Below, one piece after another: positions 19,722-29,881 of a DNA stretch of 64,000 nt. Position 1 is the stretch's first letter, and each line of letters opens with the position of its first letter. A program made the translations under genes and the position numbers. The notes beneath the pieces were generated by a model, which worked only from the letters and a program-made list of their open reading frames with translations, made no database searches and was not told where the DNA came from. The stretch is from CAVTHW01 sp963734625 (GTDB lineage Bacteria; Acidobacteriota; Terriglobia; Bryobacterales; Bryobacteraceae). The DNA is taken from contig CAVTHW010000008.1 of assembly GCA_963734625.1 (NCBI GenBank), positions 124,001-188,000 of the forward strand, written 5' to 3'.

Positions 19722-21174
19722 GGCGCGACTTGCCTCCCAGCATCGATATGAGATACCCCACGCAGAACGTCACCGAGGTCCCGATCAGAACGTACCAGGT
19801 GAAGGCGATCGTCGTATACAGCTTCACGCCGGCCATGACCGCGAGGCCGGCGACCATGCCCGCGATGGCGGCGTTCTCGCCCACCCTCTTGGTCAGCACT
19901 CCCAGCAGAAACACGCCCAGCAGCGAGCCGTAGATGATCGACGCGATCGAGAGCCCGGCTTCGAGCACCGAGCCCCAGTGACGGGCCGTGTATCCGATCC
20001 CCAGAAGGACCACGCCCCAGACCACGGTCGCCCCACGCGCCAGCCGCAGGAAGTGCGCTTCGGAATGCCTGCTTTCCAAGGCGCGCCGCGATGGGCTTGT
20101 AGAAATCCATGATGCTGGTCGAAGCGAGCGAGTTCAGCGCCGCGCTCAGGTTGGACATGGCGGCGGCCAGAATCGCCGCGATGATCAGGCCCGCGACGCC
20201 CGTCGGCAGGTAGCGCCAGACGAAATCGGGGTAGATGCGGTCGGTGGGCGAGGGCGCGCTCAGGCCGGTCGTCTTGTAGAACACGTAGAGGATTACGCCG
20301 ATCACAAGAAACAAGCTGAACTGGACAAAGATCACCACCCAGCTTCCGAACAGCGCGGCCCGGCTCTCGCGCTGGCTGCGCGCGGCGAGCAGGCGCTGGA
20401 CCAGCAACTGTTCGGTGCCGTGGCTGGCGGTGGTCAGGAAACAGCCGCCGATCACGCCCGCCCAAAACGAGTAGGTCCGCGAGAAAAACTCCGGCGTGAG
20501 CGCAAAGCGGAAATCGAAAACCTGGAACTTGTGGGCCGCGCCGGCCACGCTCCAGACCTGCTCCCAGCCGCCGGGGATGTGCTGCAGGATCACGGGCAGG
20601 CTGACCAGCGGCGCCGGCGACGTAGAGGAACATCTGCACCACGTCGGTCCAGATGACCGCGGTCATGCCGCCTTCGAAGGTGTAGAACAGCGTCAGGCCC
20701 ACGATGAAGACGATGGAGGCGAGCTCGCCCGTTCCCAGCACGATGGAGATGACGATGGAAATGGCGAAGACCCGCACTCCCTCGGCCAGGGCGCGCAGCA
20801 CCAGAAACGTTCCGGCGGTGAACTTTTCGCGCGCGCTGGCCGAAGCGCGTTCCGATCAGTTCATACGCCGTGTACAGTTCGCCGCGGAAGTAGTGCGGCA
20901 GGAAGAGCACTGAGATGACAATTCTCGCCAGCAGGTAGCCGAGGACGATCTGCAGGAAGCCCAGGTTGCCGCCGTAGGCCAGGGCCGGGGTGCCGATGAT
21001 GGTCAGCGTGCTGGTTTCGGCCGAGACGATGGACAGCGCGATGGCCCACCACGGCGCCTGCCGGCCGCCGAGGAAGTAGTCTTTGAGGGTTTTCTGCGAG
21101 CCGCGAAACCGCGCCCCGAACCAGGTGATGCCGGCCAGGTACACGAGGATGATCGCGAGATCGGTGTAGCGCAC
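19714..21174 (-). CDS. Sodium:solute symporter (SSS family), frameshifted three times
   Basis: A sodium-coupled solute transporter of the SSS family. The N-terminus MRYTDLAIILVYLAGITWFG and the loop GSQKTLKDYFLGGRQAPWW are diagnostic, with SIVSAETSTLTIIGTPALAY following. The frame shifts near 20830 (to FTAGTFLVLRALAEGVRVFA), near 20610 (to LVSLPVILQHIPGGWEQVW) and near 20077 (to RHSEAHFLRLARGATVVWG), ending at 19714. The sodium-binding segment with AAAMSNLSAALNSLAS is intact. Substrates of this family range from sugars to amino acids and sialic acid; a related transporter imports MurNAc in Tannerella. It overlaps the end of the permease gene start by eight bases on the same strand. Confidence 0.82.
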
Positions 21175-21488
21175 GGGCGAACAGAGATTCTAGCAGAGTG
21201 GCCTGGAGGTTCGAACGGTCCGCCGGGGCGGGGCAGCCGAACGCCGCCGCATTGCTTCATCCGCCAAAAGGCCCTTCCGAATAATTAGTGGAATTCCGTG
21301 GTCAAGCCGTTCTTGTCCCAGATGATAAGCGATCTGCCTGACGCACTATGCTAGGCTGTAGTCCGGCCGAAATTCTGCCCGTTTTTGTGGGGCGGGCAAT
21401 CCTGCCCGCAGCCGGCCTTCCGGCCGGCAGGACCCGCTGGAAAGCGGGTCCGCAGTCTGGATAGCGTGCCCCACGTCCAATTGCATAC
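21175..21488. other. Intergenic region with three stem-loops
   Basis: A 314-bp stretch between the symporter start and the arsM stop, both read from the minus strand. It has no coding capacity I can support. The left part should hold the symporter promoter; I see no clear -35/-10 pair. The right part contains the three perfect stem-loops listed separately at 21392-21451, next to a TTTTT run at 21382-21386. Confidence 0.6.
21392..21451. repeat. Three consecutive perfect stem-loops
   Basis: Three hairpins follow one another with only one base between. Stem one GCGGGCA/TGCCCGC (21392-21409, loop ATCC). Stem two GCCGGCC/GGCCGGC (21411-21428, loop TTCC). Stem three GGACCCGCT/AGCGGGTCC (21430-21451, loop GGAA). 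All have a four-base loop. No T-run follows on the arsM-distal side, so a simple intrinsic terminator is unlikely; a REP-like element or structured RNA end is possible. Confidence 0.7.
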
Positions 21489-22296
21489 TCAGCGCGGCTT
21501 GCTTGCGCGGATGAAGGCGCTCAGGAACTTGCCGTCCACCTCGGGGCCGATGCGCTCCGCGTCGAGTCCCTGGTCCTTGAGGAACGAGAGCGCGTCCGCG
21601 GTGCGGTAAATGCGAGTCGGTTCGATGCTGATCTCGTCGAAGCCGGCCGCCGCCAGCTTGGCTCGATACTCGCTCTCTTCGAGGGCGCCGGCCACGCAGC
21701 CGACCCATAGCAGAACGCTCTGGCGGATCTCCGGCGCCATCTCGCCCCTGGTGACCACGTCGGAGACGGCGAAGCGTCCCCCGGGCTTCAGCACTCGAAA
21801 AGCCTCGCGCAGAACCTGGCTCTTATCGGCGCTCAGGTTGATCACGCAGTTGGAGATTATGACGTCAACGGAGTTGTCGGGAAGTGGAATGTTCTCGATC
21901 TCGCCCTTCAGAAACTCCACGTTCTCGACGCCCGCCTTTTGCTTGTTCTGGTTGGCCAGCGCCAGCATTTCGTCGGTCATGTCGAGGCCATAAGCCTTGC
22001 CGCCGGGGCCGACGCGCCGGGCGGAAAGCAGCACGTCGATGCCGCCGCCCGAGCCCAGGTCCAGCACCGTCTCGCCGGGCTTCAACTCGGCCAGCGCGGT
22101 GGGATTGCCGCAGCCGAGCGAGGCGAGCACGGCGGTCTCCGGTAGCTGCGCCTGCTGGGCCGCGTCGTACAGGTTGCTGGTGATCGGATCGACGCAACCC
22201 CGCGCTGCCGCAGCAGCAACCTCCGCCGCTCGAGGCCCGCAGAGCCGCCTGCCCGTATTTCTCTTTAACCACTTCTTTGATGTCTTGTGCGCTCAT
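21489..22296 (-). CDS. arsM: Arsenite methyltransferase, frameshifted
   Basis: SAM-dependent As(III) methyltransferase, which converts arsenite to methylated and volatile forms in the cytoplasm. Start MSAQDIKEVVKEKYGQAALRAS with a Cys cluster GGGCCCGS is family typical. One base shift near 22197-22205 then leads to CVDPITSNLYDAAQQAQLPE. Motif I is VLDLGSGGGIDVLLSARRVG. The arsenic-binding cysteines are visible in SNCVINLS and in VGCVAGAL. The ATG overlaps the stop of the upstream ArsR gene by four bases. No arsenite efflux or reductase gene lies alongside, so methylation appears to be the sole local arsenic response. Confidence 0.88.
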
Positions 22297-22643
22297 GATG
22301 TTGTCTCCTTCTTGACGGTCCCGACGATCGTCGCCGGTTTAATTGCCTTGCTTCGGGTGCAGCACTCGGCGTAGAGAAAACCCAGCAACTCCCGCAGAGC
22401 CTCCGTGTTGGCTGTGTATCGCAGGAACGTCCCCTGCCGCTCGACCAGGACCAGTCCCTCGTTCTTCAGCTTGTCGAGATGGTGAGATAGGTTCGAGCCG
22501 GACACGCCCAGTTCAGCCTGAATCTCGCCCACCACCATCCCTTTGGGGTGGGCCGACAGCAGCAGTTGCAGGATGCGCAGCCGGGATTCGCTCCCGATGG
22601 CCGCGAACATGTCCGCGTAGCGGATGGTGCGATCCTCAGTCAT
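22293..22643 (-). CDS. ArsR-family metalloregulator
   Basis: A 116-residue winged-helix repressor (SESRLRILQLLLSAH, VGEIQAELGVSGSNLSHHLDKLKNEGLV). Helix-turn-helix residues lie about 40-62 and the wing follows with VERQGTFLRYTANTEAL. A vicinal cysteine pair is near the C-terminus (YAECCTRSK), consistent with a C-terminal As(III) site. It overlaps arsM by four bases and most likely represses its own operon; arsenite binding would release it. The upstream AT-rich sequence may contain its operator (listed separately). Confidence 0.88.
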   Translation of the reverse strand: MTEDRTIRYADMFAAIGSESRLRILQLLLSAHPKGMVVGEIQAELGVSGSNLSHHLDKLKNEGLVLVERQGTFLRYTANTEALRELLGFLYAECCTRSKAIKPATIVGTVKKETTS

Positions 22644-22644
22644 A

Positions 22645-22672
22645 ATTCAATAGTTCGATGATAAATGAAATA
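22645..22672. promoter_or_regulatory. Candidate ArsR operator
   Basis: Immediately upstream of the ArsR start codon is an AT-rich, imperfectly palindromic stretch (ATTCAATAGTTCG... ATGAAAT). The outer ATTTCA/TGAAAT halves can pair. ArsR proteins usually bind such AT-rich dyads overlapping their own promoters. The match is partial, so this is a weak call. Confidence 0.3.
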
Positions 22673-22759
22673 TCGGTAGGTTGTCAAGAGCGCCGGGTTG
22701 GGGGCGGTAGTGCGGTACAATATTGGTTCCGGCCTTACTTTTCAAAGGAGAAAACAGCT

Positions 22760-22891
22760 TTGGCAGAGTATAAGACCTATGCGGCGGAGAATCTAGGAAG
22801 CGGGACGTTTCGCATCACCAAGCCGAAGCGCACGTCAAGGAAGGCCCGGCAGAATAAGCTGAAGAATCCGCGGGCCGGCTCACGCAAGTAA
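22760..22891 (+). CDS. Small basic protein of 43 residues, TTG start
   Basis: A short gene with a strong ribosome site AAGGAG (22745-22750) nine bases before a TTG start, encoding (M)AEYKTYAAENLGSGTFRIT followed by a Lys/Arg-rich tail ending AGSRK. The upstream in-frame codons to 22658 look like non-coding sequence crossing the ArsR promoter, so the shorter version is preferred. A TACAAT hexamer (22716-22721) could be its -10 element. The basic tail suggests nucleic acid or ribosome contact, but no function can be assigned. It is divergent from arsR. Confidence 0.5.
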   Translation: MAEYKTYAAENLGSGTFRITKPKRTSRKARQNKLKNPRAGSRK

Positions 22892-22900
22892 TCCCCGCGA

Positions 22901-22937
22901 CCGCCAGCATTGTCGTGAGGGAATCCGGCGCTGGCGG
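22901..22937 (+). other. Stem-loop downstream of the 43-residue gene
   Basis: An 8-bp perfect stem CCGCCAGC/GCTGGCGG with a 21-base loop sits ten bases after the stop of the small gene. No T-run follows directly, so it is at best a weak or factor-dependent terminator. The remainder of the gap to 23131 shows no gene. Confidence 0.35.
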
Positions 22938-23131
22938 TACGCTCTACTATCAGAGCGGGCGGGATCTTTGGAGAGCTTTTGGGGTCTCTTTAGGAAGGTT
23001 TGGGACTGGACCGGACTCCCTCTTACGCCCTTACGATACACAACTCCCCCCGCGCATTAGCCTCTCGTCCGCAGTACTACATTAAAAACAAAAGAGATAA
23101 AGACGCAAAAAAGTTGTGAACGGGCTTCCGG

Positions 23132-24937
23132 CTAGAAAATAAAGCTAAGGCCCCCGCGTACACTGCGCGGGGTGTGAAGCAGGAGAACATGGGTTCCCTG
23201 GGAGGTTGTCAGAGGCAGATAGCCTTGCTCCAGGATGTTGAACAGGTCCGCCGTAGCCTCGACGCGCCCTCGCCCATAGGTCACACCAGGTACCGGCTGG
23301 CGGAAGTGGAGGTTTAGTCCCACGTCGGACTGAACACTCTGAGTCAGATAAGCGTGGGGAGCCGTGAGCGAGCGGCCGTCTGCCCAGCGGTAGCTAACGG
23401 AGTAGTGTGTGCCGATCCACGGAGTCACGCCGAAGACCCGGGCTGCCAGCCAGCGGCGCTGCCCGTGGCGAAACTCAGTGCGCAGTTGCCTGGATTCTTC
23501 AACGAGCGCTGCCGGGCCATCCGGTATCAGAGCGTTGCCGCTTCCCCCCGCGAGGCTCAAGCTCAGGCGCTCGCCCGCTGCCTGGGTGAACGAGCCCATG
23601 TAGCCGGAGCTGAAATAGTCGCCGATATTGTAAACGGCGCTGTTGGAAACCAGATCTGGCAGCACGTCGCCCAGCGGCAGCCGGCCGGAGGGCGAAACCA
23701 GGGTCAACGCCCCGTTGGAAACGTACTCGCGGTATCCCGCCACGCTGTAGGTGCGTGAACCGGCCACCCGGGTATAGGCCAGCTCGATACTGTCGGCGCG
23801 CTGAACTCTGGCATGGCCGTTTCGCAGGGAGACCCTGGGGAACATCGCCAGCGCGGTCAGGTTCTGCTGAAACTCGTCGCCCATCTCGCGGAAGGCCGGA
23901 AAGAGCCCGGCCGGTGGGAGGCCGGAGCTGAAGGCCATATCGATCTTGCCGTTCTCGCGCCCGTCGTAGATCAACCGTCCGTACGGGCTGAAGAACGTCA
24001 GCGTATCGAGGAAGCTCACCATCTCCAAGGAGAATCCGTACTCGAATCTGAGGTTCCGCGTGAAACTCATGTGATCCAAAAAGCCGGCCGACATAGTGCG
24101 AAGCGGAGGAGCGGCGCCAGGCTGGCCGGTCACGAGCGCCATCCCGGCCCGCTGCGGGAGAGTGATCTGGCGCATCGTCAGACTCACCTCCGAGGAGGCG
24201 GCTTCCGCGGGGCCTCGGCTGAACGTGGTGCGGAATCCCGCCGTCGGGATGCCCCTGGCGGAGGAGTATCCGACATTGCCACTAAGGGAGAGCTGGTTCT
24301 TGCCGAACAAAGATGTTGCCACCGCGAAGGCGGTGCCCAGGTCCGGCGCATTGCCGGACTGCGATACGATGCCTTCGTCGCTCGCGGAAACCTTCACCAC
24401 CCCGCGGGTATCGGAAAATGCGGCCGTGATCCGCGCCATGCGGTCGCCGGCATCTCGAATGCCGATCTGCGGGGCATAGCGCAGCACCGGCCGGGTGGAA
24501 CTGGAAGTCCTCAGGGTCCACTTCCAGTCATCGTTCATGATCTGGCCGGCGGTCTTCGCCGAATAGACGAGTTCGATGGAACTGAGCGCGCCCGCCAGGT
24601 TCACGCTGAGCAAACTCTGCATGCCGGGCTGCACGGCGATATTTCGTTTGAGGGCGGGGAAGAAACTCGCCAGGCTGACCCGCACCGAGTAGGCGCCGGG
24701 GGCCAGGGAACGGAAAAGGAAACCGCCGCTCTCATCAGTGATGGTTCGGTACAGGAGGCGGTCGAAGCCGTCAAGAAGCAGCACGGTCGCGCCCATCTGC
24801 GGGATTCCGGAGGAACTGGCGACCGAGCCCGCGATAGCGCCGCCGAACCTCTCAGGCGTGGCCGCGTGAGTGCATACGGCAAGCGATAGCAGGCCAGCTA
24901 CCAGAGCCAATGCGCCTTTGCCCGTCCTGGCTGTCAT
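23132..24937 (-). CDS. Outer-membrane protein with carboxypeptidase-regulatory-like domain
   Basis: A 601-residue exported protein with signal peptide (MTARTGKGALALVAGLLSLAVCTHA). An N-terminal beta-sandwich (about residues 33-115: GAIAGSVASSSGIPQMGATVLLLD ... GGFLFRSLAPGAYSVRVSL) matches the CarboxypepD-regulatory fold. A long beta-rich region ends in GGLSFIF, the aromatic end expected for a barrel. There is no recognisable TonB box or plug motif, so it is a TonB-receptor-like or simple barrel protein rather than a proven TBDT. Ribosome site GAGAGGAA precedes the ATG by eleven bases. Proteins with this architecture are expanded in Solibacter-like genomes. Same strand as the GWxTD gene upstream (39 bp gap), so likely cotranscribed. 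Confidence 0.7.
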   Translation of the reverse strand: MTARTGKGALALVAGLLSLAVCTHAATPERFGGAIAGSVASSSGIPQMGATVLLLDGFDRLLYRTITDESGGFLFRSLAPGAYSVRVSLASFFPALKRNIAVQPGMQSLLSVNLAGALSSIELVYSAKTAGQIMNDDWKWTLRTSSSTRPVLRYAPQIGIRDAGDRMARITAAFSDTRGVVKVSASDEGIVSQSGNAPDLGTAFAVATSLFGKNQLSLSGNVGYSSARGIPTAGFRTTFSRGPAEAASSEVSLTMRQITLPQRAGMALVTGQPGAAPPLRTMSAGFLDHMSFTRNLRFEYGFSLEMVSFLDTLTFFSPYGRLIYDGRENGKIDMAFSSGLPPAGLFPAFREMGDEFQQNLTALAMFPRVSLRNGHARVQRADSIELAYTRVAGSRTYSVAGYREYVSNGALTLVSPSGRLPLGDVLPDLVSNSAVYNIGDYFSSGYMGSFTQAAGERLSLSLAGGSGNALIPDGPAALVEESRQLRTEFRHGQRRWLAARVFGVTPWIGTHYSVSYRWADGRSLTAPHAYLTQSVQSDVGLNLHFRQPVPGVTYGRGRVEATADLFNILEQGYLPLTTSQGTHVLLLHTPRSVRGGLSFIF

Positions 24938-24976
24938 CCGGATATCGGTTCCTCTCCGGCTGCGACTCTTACCCTC

Positions 24977-26668
24977 TCAGGATACAGTAAAGTTGGCCGA
25001 CGTGGTTAGCGTCTTGTCCCGGCTTCGGTCGGTCACGGTGATCTTCAAGGTGTACTTCCCCGGTTCCATACTCTGCAACGGAAGCAGCTTCTCCACGGTC
25101 ACCTGGCTGGCGGAGGCCCCTTCGACGGATGTCACCTCCTCGGTAAAGTCGAAGATCTTCTGGTTGGTGCCGTCCTTGGTGACCTGGTACTGAATCGAAC
25201 CGTTCGGCTTTTCTGTCTTCTCGTCGGCCGCGAAGTTGTAAACCTGGAAGTAGACGCCCATCTTCTCGTCCTGGCGGAAGGTCTCGTTGATACGGGGCCG
25301 GACCTTCGAGGTTCCAATCACGAACTGCCCCGTCCCAATGCCGCGGGTCGGCACCTTCTCCAGAACATCCGCCAGAATCACGGTGCTGGATGCCAGGGTT
25401 TCCTCGTCGAACCTCGGCACGTGCAGCGCGAGCTCGTAGTTGTTCAGGTTGCCGCCGATAACATCCTTGGCAACTATGTTCAAACGATACATACCCGGCG
25501 CCAGAAAAATCGGCCGCTGGTAGATCGCGGAAGTCTTGACCGCCTCCTGGAGCATGTCGCTGGGGACGTCGCTGGCGATGGTTTCCTCAAACGTATTCAC
25601 CGTGCGCCGCGCCATCGACGTGACCCGGCCAAAGATGTTCACCACGGCCGACTGCACTCCGTTCTTGGCCTGGAACTGGAAATCCTTCCTCTCGAACTGA
25701 ATCGTCACGTTGGTCAATACCGAGGAACTCGTCATCCGAACGTAGTCCACGCGCACCCGCATGGGCAGGATGTTGTACGTGATCCGGCTGGTGATCATCG
25801 CTTCCAGGTCTTTGAACTTAACCGCCGGCGGCATCTGCAGCTTCGTAAACTGCTCCAGCCGGTTGAACACGTTCATCTTGGATGACATCGATCCTTCAGG
25901 GATCCCCAAGCGGGTCCCATCGGTCCGATTGAAGCGATCTTCCTTGCTCGACATGCCCTGCTCTTCGTACATGGTCAGGCCGGCGTCGGGAACGTTGATG
26001 AGTGCGTCCTTCTCGCTGGGGTCCATGGTCAGGCGGTAGTGGCCGCAGAAGCAAGTGTCAACGAACTCGATATTGATATCGTCGCCAATGTCGTCGATGT
26101 GGCGATAGCGCCATTTGGCGAAGGGGAAAGTCGACGTCGAGCCGCCGCCCTCCTCTGTCGGCCGCTGGTAGGAGCCGCCCGAGGGGTGGTCTTCAATTTC
26201 GTCCGGCGGGCCGAAGGTGATATAGATCCGCCCGCGGTCGGTGCGCCAGCCCATCACGCCGGCGGCGTACCTCTCGTTGGCGTAGGCGATCCTGCGGTAG
26301 TGCTCTTCCCGGTACTCGTTCTCTTCGGTATCGGGCGTCGGATCCCGCCTCAACCAGAACTGCTCGATAAAGTTCTCCCGCTCCTCGTCCGTGCTGAGCC
26401 GCTTGAATGCGTCCTTCTCCTCGCCGGTGATGATGTAGGAGACATCCTCGTCCAGCCACTTCTTATAGGGGGTTTCCAGCTCCTTGCGGAGCCTTTCGTC
26501 CTGCTTCTTCTTTTCCTTCTCGCTAAGCGGTTTAGCCGTGGTCTCTCGCTGAGCGGAAGGCGCCGCGGCCGGTTTGTTTCCCGCTGCTTTGTTTTGGGCC
26601 CTGACGCCCACGACCGCCAGCAGCAAGCCGAGCAGAGACCCAATCGCGGAAGCTCTCCTAGCTGTCAT
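24977..26668 (-). CDS. GWxTD domain secreted protein
   Basis: Protein of 563 residues from ATG 26668 (a GTG nine bases earlier is also open). It has a signal peptide (MTARRASAIGSLLGLLLAVVGVRAQ), a Lys/Glu-rich linker (about 40-65), then the GWxTD family core: EDAFKRL-type helix, ENFIEQFWLRRDPTP, YANERYAAGVMGWRTDRG, and YITFGPPDEIE. The family is found in Acidobacteriota and Bacteroidota, of unknown function. The C-terminal half is beta-rich (LAPGMYRLNIVAKD, MEPGKYTLKITVTD). The divergent gap (26669-26901) to the histidine kinase should hold promoters for both. Confidence 0.85.
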   Translation of the reverse strand: MTARRASAIGSLLGLLLAVVGVRAQNKAAGNKPAAAPSAQRETTAKPLSEKEKKKQDERLRKELETPYKKWLDEDVSYIITGEEKDAFKRLSTDEERENFIEQFWLRRDPTPDTEENEYREEHYRRIAYANERYAAGVMGWRTDRGRIYITFGPPDEIEDHPSGGSYQRPTEEGGGSTSTFPFAKWRYRHIDDIGDDINIEFVDTCFCGHYRLTMDPSEKDALINVPDAGLTMYEEQGMSSKEDRFNRTDGTRLGIPEGSMSSKMNVFNRLEQFTKLQMPPAVKFKDLEAMITSRITYNILPMRVRVDYVRMTSSSVLTNVTIQFERKDFQFQAKNGVQSAVVNIFGRVTSMARRTVNTFEETIASDVPSDMLQEAVKTSAIYQRPIFLAPGMYRLNIVAKDVIGGNLNNYELALHVPRFDEETLASSTVILADVLEKVPTRGIGTGQFVIGTSKVRPRINETFRQDEKMGVYFQVYNFAADEKTEKPNGSIQYQVTKDGTNQKIFDFTEEVTSVEGASASQVTVEKLLPLQSMEPGKYTLKITVTDRSRDKTLTTSANFTVS

Positions 26669-26901
26669 AAGCCACACCGCTCCCCTTCAAAGCAATACCT
26701 CGCCTACCTGCAATTCTAGGCCGCGTGACACGGTACGTCAAGCTATGGGACGTGTCCTCCAGGCCGCGGCGTTGCAGGGAAAACCGCCGTTGCTCCACTT
26801 CCCGGTAGCGTTTTTCTCCCAAAAACCAGATTTAAGGCTTTGGGCCAGTTGGGAAGTCGCGCAACCTCCTGTATCCTGATTAATTACCCGGCAATATACG
26901 G

Positions 26902-29881
26902 ATGGCAAAAGACTTGCTGCGAGTTTCGGGGGAAGGGGTGTCTCCAGCCGTGGCGCGAGTAGAAAGGCGATGGATGAAAGAGATGGGACGTCAGTTCGCG
27001 GGCGCCCTTCTGGTCATCCTCACCGTGGCCGCGGTGATCTCGGCAGCCATCAGTTTTCAACAGCAGAGCCGGTTCCATCTCCCGGAGGACGGTGTCACCT
27101 GGATGACGCGGGATGGGGTGGTGGAAGCGCTTCACGTTGTCGCCGGCAGCCCCGCCGCCCGGGCCGGCCTAAGGCCCGGGGACAAACTGCTTCGGGTGGG
27201 GAGCGCGCCGGTAAAGACGGCCGAGGACGTGACCCGGATTCTGGTGGGTATCGGCGCCTGGAATTCCGTGAAGTACAGCGTGGAACACGCCGGAGTCCCG
27301 GTCACAGTTCCGATCATAGTCGGTGAACAGGATCCCGGGCCTTCGGTGTATTACCAATACCTGGTCGGCCTGGCTTATCTGGGGATTGGTCTGTTCGTCT
27401 ATTACCGCCGCGGCAACGCCGAGCGGGCGCGCCATTTCTACGTTCTGTGCCTGGCGTCATTCGTGCTTTCGACGTTCCACTACACCGGGAAGCTGAACAA
27501 CTTCGATAAGGTGATCTATTGGGGCAATGTGGCCGCCGGCCTGTTCGCACCGACCATTTTCCTGCATTTCACCCTGGCTTTCCCCGAATCGCGCCGCTGG
27601 CTTCGCGGCCGCGGCAAGACCCTTTTGCTCTACCTTCCGGCGGCGCTGCTTTTCGCGGCTTACGTGGGTGTGGCCTCCGGCACCGTGCGGATTGCGATTC
27701 CAACCGTCGAACTGCGCTGGTTGCTGGACCGGGTCTGGCTGGTGTTCGTCGCGGCGGCATACCTGGCCGGAGCGGCGATCCTGAGCCTTAGGTTCCGCCG
27801 CACCGAGGACCCGATTGTCCGGCAGCAGTTGAAGTGGCTGAGGAACGGGGCGGTCTTCGGGGTTCTCCCGTTCGTAGTTCTCTACGTCGTGCCTTATAGC
27901 CTGGGCGTCATACCAGGGCTCTATATGAAAATGGCGGTCCTCTCACTGGCCATCGTCCCCCTGGCCTGGGCCTACGCCGTTTTGCGTTATCGCCTGATGG
28001 ACGTCGACGTCATCTTCCAACAGGGCTATGTCTACACCCTGGCCACGCTGTGCATCCTGGGTTCGTTTTACGGCCTGGTCTTCTCGCTGGGCAGGCTGGA
28101 AGACATCCGGCCGGCCCCGGCGCTGCTGCTCATTCTGGTCGCGGCCTTCGCCTTCCAGCCGCTGCGTGGCTGGATTCAGTCGCAGCTCGACAAGTACTAC
28201 TTCTACAAGGATCGCTACGACTACCGGCGCACCCTGATCGAATTCGCCAGGGAGTTGAGTTCGGAGACCGATCGGGACGCGATGCTGGCTTCGGTTGCAG
28301 ACCGCCTGACCCACACGCTTTCGGCGCCCCGCGTGGCGTTTTTCCTGGCCGATGAAAGCGAGAGCGGCTTCAGGCTGAAGGCGGCGTTCGGAATGAATGG
28401 CGCGGGGAAGGCGCCTGAATCCGGCGAAGCGATGGACCTTAGCTTCCTCCCCGCCGAACCGGGCGTGCCGTACTTGTTCTTCGAGCAGCCGCGGCACCCT
28501 CTGGACGTTGCTTCCCGCCACCGGCCGCCCTCGGTCCGCAAGGCGATCGCCCGGCTGGATCTGACGTACTACGTGCCATGTCTGGTGCGAGGCAAGACCA
28601 TCGCCTATTTGGGGCTCAGCCGAACCGATAAGGGGGATTTCCTCTCGAGCGACGACCTGGAGTTGCTGGTCACGCTGGCGGGCTACGTGGGCATTGCCGT
28701 CGAAAATGCGCGCCTCTACGGGTCGCTCCAGCGCAAGGTTGAAGAGAACGAGCGGCTGAAGGAGTTCAACGAGAACATCGTCGAGTCGATCAACGTCGGC
28801 ATTCTGGCCGCCGATCTGGAGGATCGCGTAGAAAGTTGGAACGCCCGGATGGAGCAAATGACCGGGATTACGCGCGAGAAGGCGGTCGGGCAGCCGCTGG
28901 GCACGCTGTTTCCGGCCGAACTGATGGAGAGTTTCGACCGGGTCAGCCAGGAAAATGGAGTCCGCAACGTCTACAAGCTGGCGGTCAGGTTCCGGGGGGC
29001 TCTTGATACCGCCGGCGGCGCGGGCGGCAGAGGAGTGCTGGAAATGCCCGGCTCGGGCCGCGAACCAAGAGCCGAAACAACGCCCGAGACGATCCTGAAC
29101 ATAGCCATCGCGCCGCTGGTGGCGCGCGACGAGCGGCGCATCGGGCGCCTGGTCATATTCGACGACGTCACGGCGCGCGAGGACCTGGAACGCCGCCTGG
29201 TGCAAGCCGACAAGCTGAGCAGCGTCGGCCTGCTGGCGGCGGGGGTCGCGCACGAAGTGAACACGCCCCTGGCCGTCATCTCCACCTACGCGCAGATGCT
29301 GGCCAAGCAGATGTCGGACGACGAGCAGAAATCCGCCCTGCTCGACAAGATCGCCAAGCAGACCTTCCGCGCCAGCGAGATCGTGAACTCCCTGCTGAAC
29401 TTCTCGCGGACCAGCCCGCGGGAATTCGTCGAACTGGACCTGGGAGAGGTGATCCGCGAGACGCTTACTCTGGTCGAGCACCAGCTCGAGAAGTCCGGCA
29501 TCCGGGTCAAGCTCGGCGTCGAGGACCCGCTTCCCCCGATCCGGGGCAGCTCCGGCCAGCTGCAGCAGGTGTTCCTTAACCTTTTTCTCAACGCCAGGGA
29601 CGCCATGGATCAGGGCGGCACTCTCGAGGTTCGGGTGTGGAAGGCGGGGCGCGGTGTGGAGGTGGAGGTGGCCGACACCGGGCCAGGCATCCCCGCCGAG
29701 CACGTCCAGCGGATCTACGATCCTTTCTTCACCACTAAAGGGGCGCGCAAGGGCACCGGCCTGGGTCTCTCGGTCACCTATGGAATCGTGCGGAACCACG
29801 GCGGTATGATTGAAGTCGACAGCCGCCCCGGCGAAGGGGCCAGATTCCACTTGGAGTTCCCCGTTTTGAAGAAAGCCGTGA

